NCBI GenBank assembly: GCA_963732795.1
Contig: CAVTAV010000010.1
Coordinates: forward strand, 87,850 to 151,849
DNA: 64,000 nucleotides
Direction of reading: 5' to 3'
Source: CAVTAV01 sp963732795
Lineage (GTDB): Bacteria; Pseudomonadota; Alphaproteobacteria; CAVTAV01
The translations under genes and the position numbers were made by a program. Shown in pieces: positions 16,506 to 24,999 of this stretch (positions within the stretch are counted from its first letter, which is position 1; the number at the start of each line of letters is the position of its first letter). The notes beneath the pieces are model-generated. The model had not been told where the DNA came from, searched no databases, and worked only from the letters and a program-made list of their open reading frames with translations.

Positions 16506-17399
16506 ATGCTGGATCGGCGGAAATTTCTCGGCGCCGGGGCGGGCGTGATGGCGGCGGCGGCGGTTCCGGTGCGGCTCGACGCGGTGCTGGAGGCGCCTGC
16601 GCCAAATCGCCGCGGACGCATCAAACAGGGCCTCTGGAAAACCGTTTTCGGCGACAAAGCACCGCTTTCGTTCGACGAAATGTGCCGACTCGCGGCCCAT
16701 TTGGGCGTCAAAGGTTTCGATCTCATTCCGCCCGAGGACTGGCCGGTTCTCAAGAAATACGGTCTCCGTCCGCTGATGGTGGACAGCCAGGCCATCAGTT
16801 TCGAGGACGGCATCATTCATGCCGAGCTTCACGACAAGATCGAGGCGGACTTCCGGCCCTGGATCAAGCGATGCGCCGATAACGGCGTCTATACGCTCGC
16901 GCTTCTCGGCGGCCAGAAGCGCGGCATGGAGCCCGAGCGGGCGCTCGACAATGCGGTGGCCTTCGCGAACCGCATCAAAGCCGAGCTCGAGGACGCCGGC
17001 CTGATCGCCGCCATCGAGAACGTCAACGATCGGAACCCGACGCCGGGCTATGGCCGGCCGGACCAGATCTTCGGCCCCTTCGCCTGGGGCGTCGAGTTCT
17101 GCAAGCGGGTCAATTCGCCGAATGTGCGTTTGTTGTGCGACGTCTATCACCTGCAGATGCAGGACGGGGATCTTACCCGGACCATCACCGAGAACATCGA
17201 CCTCATCGCTCATATCCATGTCAGCGGCGCGCCGACCCGCAACGAGATCGACGGCAGCCAGGAAGTGAACTACCGCTATATCGCCGAGACGATCGCCGCG
17301 ACCGGCTTCGACGGCTATGTCTCCCACGAATGGCGCCCCGGCCCAGGCCGCGATCCGCTGAAGAGCATCGCTCAGGCTCTGGAGATCATGGACGCTTAG
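16506..17399 (+). CDS. Tat-exported hydroxypyruvate isomerase-like TIM-barrel protein
   Basis: A 297-residue protein with an N-terminal Tat-type signal (D-R-R-K-F-L-G-A-G-A) and a xylose-isomerase-like TIM barrel close to the hydroxypyruvate isomerase (Hyi) family. It keeps the two glutamate regions of the family, A-A-I-E-N-V-N-D-R (first) and E-I-D-G-S-Q-E-V-N-Y (second), and the H-I-H-V-S-G-A-P metal-site strand. Exported family members are usually not true Hyi enzymes, so sugar or keto-acid isomerase is only a class call. It diverges from the MBL-fold gene; its stop codon overlaps the stop of the convergent TPR gene by four bases. Confidence 0.75.
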   Translation: MLDRRKFLGAGAGVMAAAAVPVRLDAVLEAPAPNRRGRIKQGLWKTVFGDKAPLSFDEMCRLAAHLGVKGFDLIPPEDWPVLKKYGLRPLMVDSQAISFEDGIIHAELHDKIEADFRPWIKRCADNGVYTLALLGGQKRGMEPERALDNAVAFANRIKAELEDAGLIAAIENVNDRNPTPGYGRPDQIFGPFAWGVEFCKRVNSPNVRLLCDVYHLQMQDGDLTRTITENIDLIAHIHVSGAPTRNEIDGSQEVNYRYIAETIAATGFDGYVSHEWRPGPGRDPLKSIAQALEIMDA

Positions 17400-17833
17400 G
17401 TGTCCTTCGGCGGTGCGACCCGTTCCAGACCGCGGGTCACGCCGTCCGTTACCATGTCCCGGTAGGCGCCCTCCGGCAGGACGTCGATCGACGCCTGGGC
17501 CAGACGATAGAACTCGCCCGCTTCGGCCAACTGCCCCAAATCCTCATGGGATTTGCCGAGATTGAGATAGAGCGACGCGAAGAACCCGCGTACCGCTTCG
17601 GCGTCGGCCTCCAAGGCGCGGTCCAGGGCGATCTTGTTCCAGCGCAGACCCTCCGCTGGCGTATCCTGATGCCGCGCCACATAATGCGCCGCGACGCAGG
17701 CATCGAAGGCATCCGCGCTGTCCGCCCAGGCCTTCTCGAAAAGAGCCCTTGCCTTGGCGAACTCGCCCTTCTGCTCGCAGGCCATGCCTTCGATACAAAG
17801 CCGGACCACGGGATTGTTGGGATCGAGCTGCAT
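17396..17833 (-). CDS. Small TPR-repeat protein
   Basis: A 145-residue soluble protein made of helical pairs with tetratricopeptide spacing (G-M-A-C-E-Q-K-G-E-F-A-K-A-R-A-L-F, L-Y-L-N-L-G-K-S-H-E-D-L-G). No signal peptide, so cytoplasmic. Probably a protein-interaction adaptor; no partner can be named. It is convergent with, and overlaps by four bases, the isomerase-like gene. It lies 32 bases downstream of the serine hydrolase stop, measured toward lower coordinates, and may be the last gene of the GntR operon. Confidence 0.7.
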   Translation of the reverse strand: MQLDPNNPVVRLCIEGMACEQKGEFAKARALFEKAWADSADAFDACVAAHYVARHQDTPAEGLRWNKIALDRALEADAEAVRGFFASLYLNLGKSHEDLGQLAEAGEFYRLAQASIDVLPEGAYRDMVTDGVTRGLERVAPPKDT

Positions 17834-17865
17834 GGTCCCAGGGTACAGCAGACCGGGCGTATTGC

Positions 17866-19542
17866 CTATTTTTTCGGTTCGATCCGCGGCGCCTGCATGT
17901 TCCGGCCGTTCTGGTGCAAGGTCAGGGCTGTGACCTTGCCCGACGCGTCGCGCTCGAAACTGATCTGGGCGTCCACCACCGTGTAGAAGAAATGGTCCGG
18001 TTTGTCGGGATAGATCTGAATCGCCGGCTGGGTGGCGAGCTTCGCCATGAGGTGCGTACCCTCGCGCGTGATCACGAAGTTGGACTGAGGCGAGAGCCGG
18101 TATTCGCCAACATAGGCGTCGAGCTCCTGCGGGCTCAAGTCGAGATGCTTGACCGCGACAACTGGCTTGCCATCGGGCCCCAGGCGGTCGGCATGGGTGT
18201 CGCGGCCGCCCTGATGCAGGGTCAGCCCGGAAATCTTGCCGTCATCGGTGCGCTCGAAGCTGATATCGGCCTGCACCGCCTTGTAGAAGAAATGGTCCGG
18301 CTTGTCGGGGAAGACCGGCGCGAAGGGCTGGCCCGTCAGTTGCACCTCAAGCCGGTCGCCCTCCCGCTTCACGGTGAAGACGATCTGTGGCGTGATCTGA
18401 TAGGTGCCGACATAGTCCTCAAGCTTGTCCGCCGCGACGGCGACCTGCTCATAGGCTTTCGGCAGAGGCATTCCCGGGTTCAGGAGATGGAAGCCGATCT
18501 CGTCCAGTGAGCGCGTGCCCTGGTTGCTGAGGACCACGACGCCGCGCTCACCGTCATCGTTGAAGCCCGCATAGCTTCTAAAGCCGCCGGTGCCGCCATT
18601 GTGCCAGTGGCCCGCTCCGTCTGGCGTGGTGAGCCAAGCCAAGCCGATCCGCATGCCGTTCGCGAAATCTGCGCGTGGCTTATGGGCCATCGCCATGGCG
18701 CGGGAGAGGTCGCTCGCCGACGAATCGCTCGATGCCGCCATGTTGGCGCGGACATAGGCGAGCATATCCGTCACCGTGCTGTTGATCGCGCCCGCCGCTT
18801 CAAATCCGCCGATCGTCCAATGAGGCACCGGCTTGCCGTCCGCCCCGTAGCCCTGGGCCGCGCGAGGCTTGAGCGCATCGGTCAGTACGGCATCGGAGCT
18901 GGTCATGGAGAGCGGTGCGAAGATCCGGGTCTTCAACAGATCGCGATAGGACATTCCGGTCTCGCGAGCGATCAACTGGCCGAGCATCGCGAAGCCGAAA
19001 TTGGAGTATTCCGGCGCCACCCCCGGTGCCCGCGCCGGCATCGCCCCATTCACCGCCTGCCAAAGCTTCTCGACATCGAGATCCGCATAGGGATCAGCCG
19101 GATTTGTCGGATTGAAATCCGCGGGCATACGCGGCAATCCGGAATAGTGGGTCGCGACGTCCTCGAGCGTGATCGCCCGCGCGCCAACCTGGGCGAGGGT
19201 GACGCCCTTCGGCAGATATTTCTGGACCGGATCGGAGAGGCTCATCCGTCCGGCGTTCACCTCCTCGGCAAGTAGCGTCGCCGTGAAGGTCTTGCTGATC
19301 GAGCCGATCTCGAACACGGTGTCCGCATCGGGCGCCCTGCCGGTCTCTTTCGAGGCGACGCCGAAGGCCTTGGTCGTGGTGTCCTTGCCATCGATAAGCC
19401 CGACGATCACGCCCACGAACTGGCCGTTGTGAACCGACCGACTGAGATAGTCCGCGGTGTCCGCGGGCAACCCGGCGGCGGATGCGCCGGCGGATGCCAT
19501 AAGGATGCCCGCCAAGGCGAGAGGAATGCTTTTCCGTTGCAT
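17866..19542 (-). CDS. Exported beta-lactamase-family serine hydrolase with duplicated C-terminal domain
   Basis: A 558-residue exported enzyme of the class C beta-lactamase/DD-peptidase/esterase group. Catalytic motifs are S81-I-S-K (SxxK), Y179-S-N (YxN) and H-N-G-G-T-G-G. After residue ~380 there are two copies of a DUF3471-like beta domain, each containing P-D-K-P-D-H-F-F-Y and ending L-T-L-H-Q-x-G-R. I start at the ATG 19542, which gives a proper signal peptide (M-Q-R-K-S-I-P-L-A-L); an upstream in-frame start runs into the preceding gene. It follows the membrane protein gene by 20 bases in a GntR-led operon. Peptidase or esterase activity is likely; the substrate is unknown. Confidence 0.85.
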   Translation of the reverse strand: MQRKSIPLALAGILMASAGASAAGLPADTADYLSRSVHNGQFVGVIVGLIDGKDTTTKAFGVASKETGRAPDADTVFEIGSISKTFTATLLAEEVNAGRMSLSDPVQKYLPKGVTLAQVGARAITLEDVATHYSGLPRMPADFNPTNPADPYADLDVEKLWQAVNGAMPARAPGVAPEYSNFGFAMLGQLIARETGMSYRDLLKTRIFAPLSMTSSDAVLTDALKPRAAQGYGADGKPVPHWTIGGFEAAGAINSTVTDMLAYVRANMAASSDSSASDLSRAMAMAHKPRADFANGMRIGLAWLTTPDGAGHWHNGGTGGFRSYAGFNDDGERGVVVLSNQGTRSLDEIGFHLLNPGMPLPKAYEQVAVAADKLEDYVGTYQITPQIVFTVKREGDRLEVQLTGQPFAPVFPDKPDHFFYKAVQADISFERTDDGKISGLTLHQGGRDTHADRLGPDGKPVVAVKHLDLSPQELDAYVGEYRLSPQSNFVITREGTHLMAKLATQPAIQIYPDKPDHFFYTVVDAQISFERDASGKVTALTLHQNGRNMQAPRIEPKK

Positions 19543-19562
19543 CGGGTCGGGTCTCCGTTCCG

Positions 19563-20456
19563 TCAGGATGAAATCGAGGCCGATGACAGCGATTGCCGTC
19601 CGATCTTTGAGCCGTCCTTGTCCACCGGCAGAAGCGATATGCGCAGCAGCCAATAGGTGATGAACGCTGCCAGAATGAGCTGCAGGGCGCGGCTGGCGTC
19701 GAGCAGGTGGGTGTCGTAGACCTCTTCATAGAGCCGCACCGCGCCCACGATCGGGGTCAGGATCTGGGTCGAGAAGGTGATGCGCACTTCCCAATGGCGG
19801 TAGGTCGGTCCGAAGATCCGATCGAAGACGTTCGGCTTGCGTCCGACGCTTACGGCCGTCCCGAAATAGAAGACGGCGGAGAGCGCGAACATGATCGCCA
19901 CCCGCGGCCAAAATACCGGCGAGCTATGAGTGCCGAGCAAGGCCACGATGACCCAGGCGGCGAGGTTGGCGATCACCACCGTGTATGTCGCGAGCTGCAC
20001 CCAGCGCGGCACGGAGTCGCTCAAAGAGCGGCGCTCCAGCGTGGCCTGCCGCCGCGGCGCGATGGGAATGTGCCGCTTCATCCGGAAATGCTGGACGAGG
20101 CCGATCGAGCCGCCGACGACCAGCGCCACCATCGTCGACGCCATGGTGAGGTCCCACAGAATCACCCAGTTCGGGAGCGCAGTCCCGTCCGGTGCGGGTG
20201 GCGGCGTCCAGAGCCCGAGCTGGAAGCTGGTCAACGCGCCGACACTGATCGTGCCCAGGACATAGCCGAGCCAGAGATTCCAGCGCCGCTTCTCGACCTT
20301 GTGGGCGACGTCAGGATGCGCGGCCAGCCACTCGGCGTTGCGGTCCTTGAGCATCGGGATGGCGAGCTTGCGCTGGGTGGTCGGATGGATGAAGAACATC
20401 GTCGCCAGGAAGACGAGGTATATCGCGTAATCAATCCAGTCGGTCATGGGACTCAT
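19563..20456 (-). CDS. Multi-pass membrane protein of unknown function
   Basis: A 297-residue inner-membrane protein with about six hydrophobic helices (for example A-I-Y-L-V-F-L-A-T-M-F-F near residue 14, and W-V-I-L-W-D-L-T-M-A-S-T-M near 100). A cytoplasmic basic loop R-M-K-R-H-I-P-I-A-P-R-R-Q lies in the middle. I do not recognise the family. Its start overlaps the stop of the GntR regulator by four bases and it ends just before the serine hydrolase, so all three are probably one autoregulated unit. YtrA-type GntR regulators commonly control membrane transport or envelope-stress operons. Confidence 0.7.
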   Translation of the reverse strand: MSPMTDWIDYAIYLVFLATMFFIHPTTQRKLAIPMLKDRNAEWLAAHPDVAHKVEKRRWNLWLGYVLGTISVGALTSFQLGLWTPPPAPDGTALPNWVILWDLTMASTMVALVVGGSIGLVQHFRMKRHIPIAPRRQATLERRSLSDSVPRWVQLATYTVVIANLAAWVIVALLGTHSSPVFWPRVAIMFALSAVFYFGTAVSVGRKPNVFDRIFGPTYRHWEVRITFSTQILTPIVGAVRLYEEVYDTHLLDASRALQLILAAFITYWLLRISLLPVDKDGSKIGRQSLSSASISS

Positions 20457-20836
20457 CCTTTGCCTTCGAGCGCGAGGGCGGACTTGAAAATGGCGGAGAT
20501 CTCGTCGGGGCTCAGGCCGTCGGAGACCAGGGCTTCGATCATGTGGCGCACCACGCGCTCGGCCTGGCCGGTCTTGAGGCGGCTCACCTCGTCGGCGGCG
20601 CCGGAGCGGACGAAAGTACCTTTCCGTCCCGCGGTCCGGATCACGCCCTGATCCTCGAGAATCTTGTAGGCGCGGGCGACCGTGTTGCGGTTCAGCACGA
20701 GGTCGGTGGCGAGCTGGCGCACCGGCGGCAAGGGCGTGCCCGGCTCCAACTCTCCCGAGGTCACGCCCTCATGGATCTGCCTGACGATCTGCTCGTAGAC
20801 AGGCTCCGGGGCGCCCGCATTGATGACGATATCCAT
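20453..20836 (-). CDS. GntR-family (YtrA subfamily) transcriptional regulator
   Basis: A 127-residue regulator: an N-terminal winged helix (P-V-Y-E-Q-I-V-R-Q-I, L-P-P-V-R-Q-L-A-T-D-L, N-R-N-T-V-A-R-A-Y-K-I-L) and a short C-terminal helical dimerisation tail, the layout of the YtrA subfamily, which lacks a large ligand domain. It is the first gene of the operon with the membrane protein and serine hydrolase. A near-perfect palindrome lies 12-37 bases upstream of its start (20848-20873), the expected position for autorepression. Confidence 0.85.
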   Translation of the reverse strand: MDIVINAGAPEPVYEQIVRQIHEGVTSGELEPGTPLPPVRQLATDLVLNRNTVARAYKILEDQGVIRTAGRKGTFVRSGAADEVSRLKTGQAERVVRHMIEALVSDGLSPDEISAIFKSALALEGKG

Positions 20837-20847
20837 GGCTTGTCCTC

Positions 20848-20873
20848 TTTGTCATAGTAGATAATAGGACAAA
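20848..20873. promoter_or_regulatory. Probable GntR/YtrA operator
   Basis: A 26-base palindrome with arms TTTGTC and GACAAA 14 bases apart; the interior also obeys symmetry in the pattern TAnTAnnTAnTA. It lies directly upstream of the GntR start codon and within the likely core promoter of the operon. Additional GACAAAG follows at 20877-20883. Confidence 0.65.
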
Positions 20874-21058
20874 TGAGACAAAGTCAAGAGGATTGAAAGT
20901 CGCTCGAACGTCACGCCATATAGGCCGACATCACGGTTCGCCCTGATCTGGCCACGATCCGCGCAAATCTTGCGTGTATGGCGAAGGTTCTCGGCGCCAC
21001 GGCGTGTAATTCGTGCGCTTGATGGCGGGAAGCGGCCTTCGGGAACGGCTTAGACCTG

Positions 21059-22231
21059 ATGAGTGTAATGTCGAGTTTTCCGGCGGTGCGCGCGACAATG
21101 TGGAAAGTCTTGAAGATCGGGGCCTTCGGCCTCGGTTTGTGTTTTCTGGCCTCGGCCAGCCTCGACCTCGTGAAGGTCAACCCGAATCTTTGCCGCGACG
21201 ACCAGGTCTGTCCGTCGATCGGCACCCGTCTCGACGTCCGCTGGAGCGACGTCGAGACCGCGATCGATGCGATCCGTGAACGCGGGGAAGCGAAAGCCGC
21301 CCCTGCGGCCGCCAGTGTTCCGGCCGGCGGACGCACGCTCTCCGTCATGGTCTACAACATCAAGGGCCTGCCGAATTCGCTCCGCGGCGACACCCATCCC
21401 GACGCCTTCGCGATTATCGGCCATACCCTGGCCGCGCGCCGCCGCGCTGGCACCGCGCCCGACATCGTGCTGATCCAGGAAGCCTTCACCCATCGAAGCC
21501 GCGAGATCGCGGCGCTCTCCGGCTACAAGCACATGATCCGCGGGCCCCTGCGGCCCGGCGCCGATACGGCCTGGATTGCTCGGCCGCTCCTGTATCTCTG
21601 GAAGGCGGCCTGGGACCGGTCGGTGCGTCTCGAAGGCTCCGGCCTGATGATCCTGACCGATCTCGATATCGAGGCGGTGCGGCCCGTTCCCTTCGGCCAC
21701 AAGGCCTGCGCGGGCAGCGATTGCTTCGCCAACAAAGGCCTGCTCTATGCCCGGGTGCGCCTGCCGGACAGCGACACCTGGATCGACGTCGTCGATACGC
21801 ACCTGAACTCCAACGCGTCGAGCGGCGCGGGGATCCGGTCGATCCTGTTTGCCCATGAGCGCCAGGTCGAGAAGATCGGCGGCGTGCTGGCCGAGGCGGG
21901 CCGCGACGGCGATGCGCTGATTCTCGGCGGCGACTTCAATTCCAATCCGGAGACCGTCCGCTATGCCTACCTGCGCGACCGGCTCGCCATCGCCGACGCC
22001 AATACCGATTGCCTCGTGAGGCAAGCCTGCGATATTCCGAAGGACGTCAATCTCCAGTCCTTCTGGCGCGACAACGAGCTCCGCCAGTTCTACCGCCAGG
22101 GCGCCGGCGTCACCCTGCAGCCGGTCCGCGCGACCCTCGATTTCACCCGGCCGGTGGACGGCAAGCCGCTGTCCGATCACCAGGCGGTCGAGATCACCTA
22201 TATGGTCCGGCCGGCGGGTAAGCCTCTCTGA
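21059..22231 (+). CDS. Endonuclease/exonuclease/phosphatase-family protein, membrane-anchored or exported
   Basis: A 390-residue protein with an N-terminal hydrophobic helix (L-K-I-G-A-F-G-L-G-L-C-F-L-A), then an EEP-fold catalytic domain. Family motifs are visible in order: M-V-Y-N-I-K-G (Asn), L-I-Q-E-A-F (Glu, metal), V-V-D-T-H-L-N-S, G-G-D-F-N-S-N-P, and S-D-H-Q-A-V-E-I (Asp-His). The fold hydrolyses phosphodiesters in nucleic acids, phosphoinositides or sphingomyelin; export favours a small-molecule or lipid substrate. Possible starts are 21059, 21068 and 21101, which differ only before the hydrophobic helix. It is convergent with the YncE-like gene, three bases apart. Confidence 0.8.
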   Translation: MSVMSSFPAVRATMWKVLKIGAFGLGLCFLASASLDLVKVNPNLCRDDQVCPSIGTRLDVRWSDVETAIDAIRERGEAKAAPAAASVPAGGRTLSVMVYNIKGLPNSLRGDTHPDAFAIIGHTLAARRRAGTAPDIVLIQEAFTHRSREIAALSGYKHMIRGPLRPGADTAWIARPLLYLWKAAWDRSVRLEGSGLMILTDLDIEAVRPVPFGHKACAGSDCFANKGLLYARVRLPDSDTWIDVVDTHLNSNASSGAGIRSILFAHERQVEKIGGVLAEAGRDGDALILGGDFNSNPETVRYAYLRDRLAIADANTDCLVRQACDIPKDVNLQSFWRDNELRQFYRQGAGVTLQPVRATLDFTRPVDGKPLSDHQAVEITYMVRPAGKPL

Positions 22232-22234
22232 CGC

Positions 22235-23260
22235 TCAGGACTTCTCACTCACGACCAGAATCCGAAACGAGCCGGGAACCAGGGTCGGCCGTTTGCCCGG
22301 CCGGGCGTTCTTGAAGTCGAAGTCGGCCGTCGGAAGATAGATTTTGCCGGTGGTCGGATCGAGCGTGGCGGTCCTCGCGCCGACGGCGGTCGGCACGCTG
22401 GCGACGACTTTGAGTGCACCGTCTTCCATGGCGATGACGTCCATCACGCCGTCGCGACCGCAGGGGACGAAGAACAGATTGCGTGCGGGATCGAAGATCG
22501 CGCCATCGGGCCCTTTGCCGATCTTCAGGCTGGTGACGACGGAGCCGTCGCTGGCACGTAGCACGACCGCCGTTTCGTTGCCGCAAGCCGAAAGAATGAG
22601 ATCGGTCTTGGCATCGTACGCAAGGCCGGTCGGGCCTTCGCAGCCTGGTAGCTTGTAATAGGCGGCGACTTTCCGGGTCTTGGTGTCGATCACCGCGACC
22701 TGGTTCTTGTCTTCGAGATTGACGAAGACCTTGCCGGTACCGGTCGCGGCCCCTTGTTCGAGCTCGCCGCCGACATCGAGCCGGCCCGGCGACGTCAGAG
22801 TTTTGGGATCGATGAAAGTGACGTCGCCGCCTTCATGATCCATAACCAGGATCAGACCCGACGCGGGATCCGGGATCGCGTTGTCGGGGTCTTTGCCGGT
22901 GGGAATGGTGGCGATCAGCTTGCCGGTCGCGCCGTCGGCCACTGTCGCGGTGTTGGTGTCGCCGTTTGTGGCGAGCACGCGACCGCCGGAAAGCGGGATC
23001 GCGGCGTGAACATGCTCACCGCCAAGCAGTTTCGGAGTCACCTTGCCGGAGTCCAGATCGACCGAGGTGACTCGGTCGCCGTGGCCGACATAAAGCCTAT
23101 GAAGCTGGGTATCCACGGCAAGGAGATCCCAGAAACCGTCGGGACCCGCGATTTTTCCGGTCACCGCGAACTGCGGCATATTGTTATGGGGCGCCGCGAG
23201 CGCGGGTACGGCGGCGAACAACGCGAAAAGGGTCGCGATCGTCTTCAGACTAGGTTGCAT
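22235..23260 (-). CDS. Exported YncE-like beta-propeller protein
   Basis: A 341-residue exported protein: signal peptide ending near ...VPALAAP, then repeated Y-V-x-x-x-D-x-V-x-V-x-D blades (for example T-A-T-V-A-D-G-A-T-G-K-L-I-A-T-I-P). This is the seven-bladed YVTN/YncE type. Cysteines occur at C-E-G-P and S-A-C-G-N-E. The family is mostly non-catalytic and binding; no ligand can be assigned. It is divergent from the PepSY gene with a 255-base intergenic space that probably holds both promoters but shows no motif I can name. Confidence 0.7.
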   Translation of the reverse strand: MQPSLKTIATLFALFAAVPALAAPHNNMPQFAVTGKIAGPDGFWDLLAVDTQLHRLYVGHGDRVTSVDLDSGKVTPKLLGGEHVHAAIPLSGGRVLATNGDTNTATVADGATGKLIATIPTGKDPDNAIPDPASGLILVMDHEGGDVTFIDPKTLTSPGRLDVGGELEQGAATGTGKVFVNLEDKNQVAVIDTKTRKVAAYYKLPGCEGPTGLAYDAKTDLILSACGNETAVVLRASDGSVVTSLKIGKGPDGAIFDPARNLFFVPCGRDGVMDVIAMEDGALKVVASVPTAVGARTATLDPTTGKIYLPTADFDFKNARPGKRPTLVPGSFRILVVSEKS

Positions 23261-23515
23261 GTTTCAATCTCCCGAGGTGGCTGCGGCGGTCGAGACGTTG
23301 ACGCAGGAAATCCGCGGGGCCAGGATTTGGCTCTTAATCCATGGTCCGTGCGGTCCAGTTATCGAGGACTGGTTTCCTTCCCCTGAGCCCTGCGTGGCGC
23401 CACACTGGCACCGGAACCTGAATTCAGACTTAAACTCTGCGGGGCGATAGTCCTTGGATGACGACCCGTTCCTTGCGGATCCTGGATTTCGCGACTGAAG
23501 AAAGGGGGTAATCCG

Positions 23516-23821
23516 ATGAAGACATATGGAGTTCTGACCTTTTCTCTAGCGCTGGCCGGTATCGCTTTCGTCGGCCCGGCCGGATCCTTCGCGGCGCAAG
23601 CGGCCGGCAAGGACATGACCAAGCCGAAGATCAGCATGAACCAGGCCGAGGCCATCGCGGTCGAGGCCCGGCGTGGTCAGATCAAGTCGGAAAAGCTCGT
23701 GCACAGGTCCGACGGCAACGCCCAGTATGACTTCGTCATCGACAGCGTAGGCAAGACGTACACGGTCGTGGTCGACGGTACGTCCGGCAATGTCGTCGAA
23801 AACAAGATGAAGAGCGGCTGA
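23516..23821 (+). CDS. Small exported PepSY-domain protein
   Basis: A 101-residue exported protein: signal peptide of about 27 residues, then one PepSY-type domain (I-S-M-N-Q-A-E-A-I-A-V-E-A-R, followed by Y-D-F-V-I-D-S-V-G-K-T-Y-T-V-V-V-D). A clear Shine-Dalgarno (AAGAAAGGGGG) precedes the ATG. PepSY domains often regulate or inhibit secreted peptidases or act with sensor kinases; a papain-family peptidase is encoded just downstream on the opposite strand, which may be coincidence. Confidence 0.75.
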   Translation: MKTYGVLTFSLALAGIAFVGPAGSFAAQAAGKDMTKPKISMNQAEAIAVEARRGQIKSEKLVHRSDGNAQYDFVIDSVGKTYTVVVDGTSGNVVENKMKSG

Positions 23822-23847
23822 CGCCCGGGCCCGAAAACGCATTCGCG

Positions 23848-23912
23848 GTCATCCCGGCCGTTAGCCGAGCCCGAGCCTTGGGCTCGGTAGCGAGGCTTAC
23901 GAGCCGGGATCC
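23848..23912. repeat. Intergenic palindromic repeat
   Basis: Nested inverted repeats between the PepSY gene and the convergent peptidase gene: inner arms CCGAGCCC (23865-23872) and GGGCTCGG (23880-23887), outer arms ATCCCGGC (23851-23858) and GCCGGGAT (23903-23910). It can form a strong hairpin and may act as a bidirectional terminator. Confidence 0.65.
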
Positions 23913-24034
23913 AGGTCAGGCGCTTCGGCCAGTGACGATGGTTCCCGGATAGCTCCATTTGCCGGCGAATTCGAAGATTTCGGGCAAACCGGCTTCCGGG
24001 ATGACGCGCATTGGGTCTGGCCCAAGCCGGCGCG

Positions 24035-24871
24035 TCACTCGAAATTGCCGGTCTCGATATAGTCGGCCTTGATCAGGCTCCAGAAGTCGCTGGCGAGGCC
24101 GTCGGTGACGTAGCGGTATGGTACCCAGCCGTAACCGTCTTCACCCCATGGCGTGCCCCAGGAATTCCGGATCTTGAGCGCGCCGGTCTCCGCGCCGATC
24201 TTGCGCTTGTCGTCATAGCCGATCGCGACCACCGCATGCCCGCCCTGCACGGATTCCTTGGGCGTAGGGTAGGTGAACTCGCCCTTGTCGTTGCCGAAAT
24301 TGTAGACCGTGAAGCCGAACATCGACGGCAGACCGGCCTGGAGATGGGATTTCACGCTGGCGAGCGCGGCCGCGCCCGTGATGTTCGGCCCGTCGTGGCG
24401 GTAGTATTTGATCGACTTGTAGTTCCGGGCGAAGGAGTAACAGAATGGGCTCGGCTCGTCGTCGAAGGCCTTGACGTCGTAGGGGAGATATTTCTCCGGC
24501 GGAATGCCGAACAGGACCATGGCCTGCATGGTGGTGCGGACCTGCGCGCCGGTATCGCCGGTCCAGTTCAGCAGATTCCGCGTAACCTTGTAGAGAAACA
24601 ACCGCGAGGCATCGAGATAGCGGTCGAAGGCGCGGTTCTCGAAATATTCGAGCAGACCGACGCCTGCCTGCGCCGTGCACGAGCCCAAGTCGCCTTGATC
24701 CTCGATCGCCGAGCAGTACTGGCTGAGATCGACGTTCGAGGAGGCTTTCGGCGGCTTCGCCTTGAGAGCGCGGGAGCCCTTGAGGGCCGCGCGGATCTCC
24801 TTGTGATCGGGCCGGTAGTCCCGAATATCCGGAAGGTCCCGGACCCACCCCGTTCCATATCGCTTTGACAT
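24035..24871 (-). CDS. C1-family (papain-like) cysteine peptidase
   Basis: A 278-residue protein with the complete papain catalytic set: oxyanion Gln59 in D-Q-G-D-L-G, nucleophile Cys65 in G-S-C-T-A, His212 in G-G-H-A-V-V-A-I-G-Y and Asn236 in I-R-N-S-W-G-T-P-W-G. The N-terminal segment R-D-L-P-D-I-R-D-Y is typical of bacterial C1A proteins. There is no signal peptide and no long pro-region, so it is either cytoplasmic or exported by another route. It diverges from a TetR gene with a 128-base spacer. Confidence 0.85.
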   Translation of the reverse strand: MSKRYGTGWVRDLPDIRDYRPDHKEIRAALKGSRALKAKPPKASSNVDLSQYCSAIEDQGDLGSCTAQAGVGLLEYFENRAFDRYLDASRLFLYKVTRNLLNWTGDTGAQVRTTMQAMVLFGIPPEKYLPYDVKAFDDEPSPFCYSFARNYKSIKYYRHDGPNITGAAALASVKSHLQAGLPSMFGFTVYNFGNDKGEFTYPTPKESVQGGHAVVAIGYDDKRKIGAETGALKIRNSWGTPWGEDGYGWVPYRYVTDGLASDFWSLIKADYIETGNFE

Positions 24872-24961
24872 GATGGTGCTTACCCTATTCGAGCGCCCAC
24901 CAGCCCCGCCGATCCGTCCATCGTAGAAAGGGAAAGGTTAATGAAATCTTGCGAGCTCATT

Positions 24962-24973
24962 AGACTTGAGTCT
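24962..24973. promoter_or_regulatory. Small palindrome upstream of tetR, possible operator
   Basis: AGACTTGAGTCT is a perfect palindrome with five-base arms, 26 bases before the TetR-family start codon and in the divergent spacer with the peptidase gene. Position and symmetry fit a TetR-family operator, but the arms are short. Confidence 0.35.
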
Positions 24974-24999
24974 CATCTGCTTTGGCGCGATAACAGGGC

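Noticed and set aside
17866..19542. Antibiotic-resistance beta-lactamase
   Set aside because: The SxxK/YxN fold is shared by esterases and peptidases; the two extra C-terminal beta domains and operon context do not fit a resistance gene.
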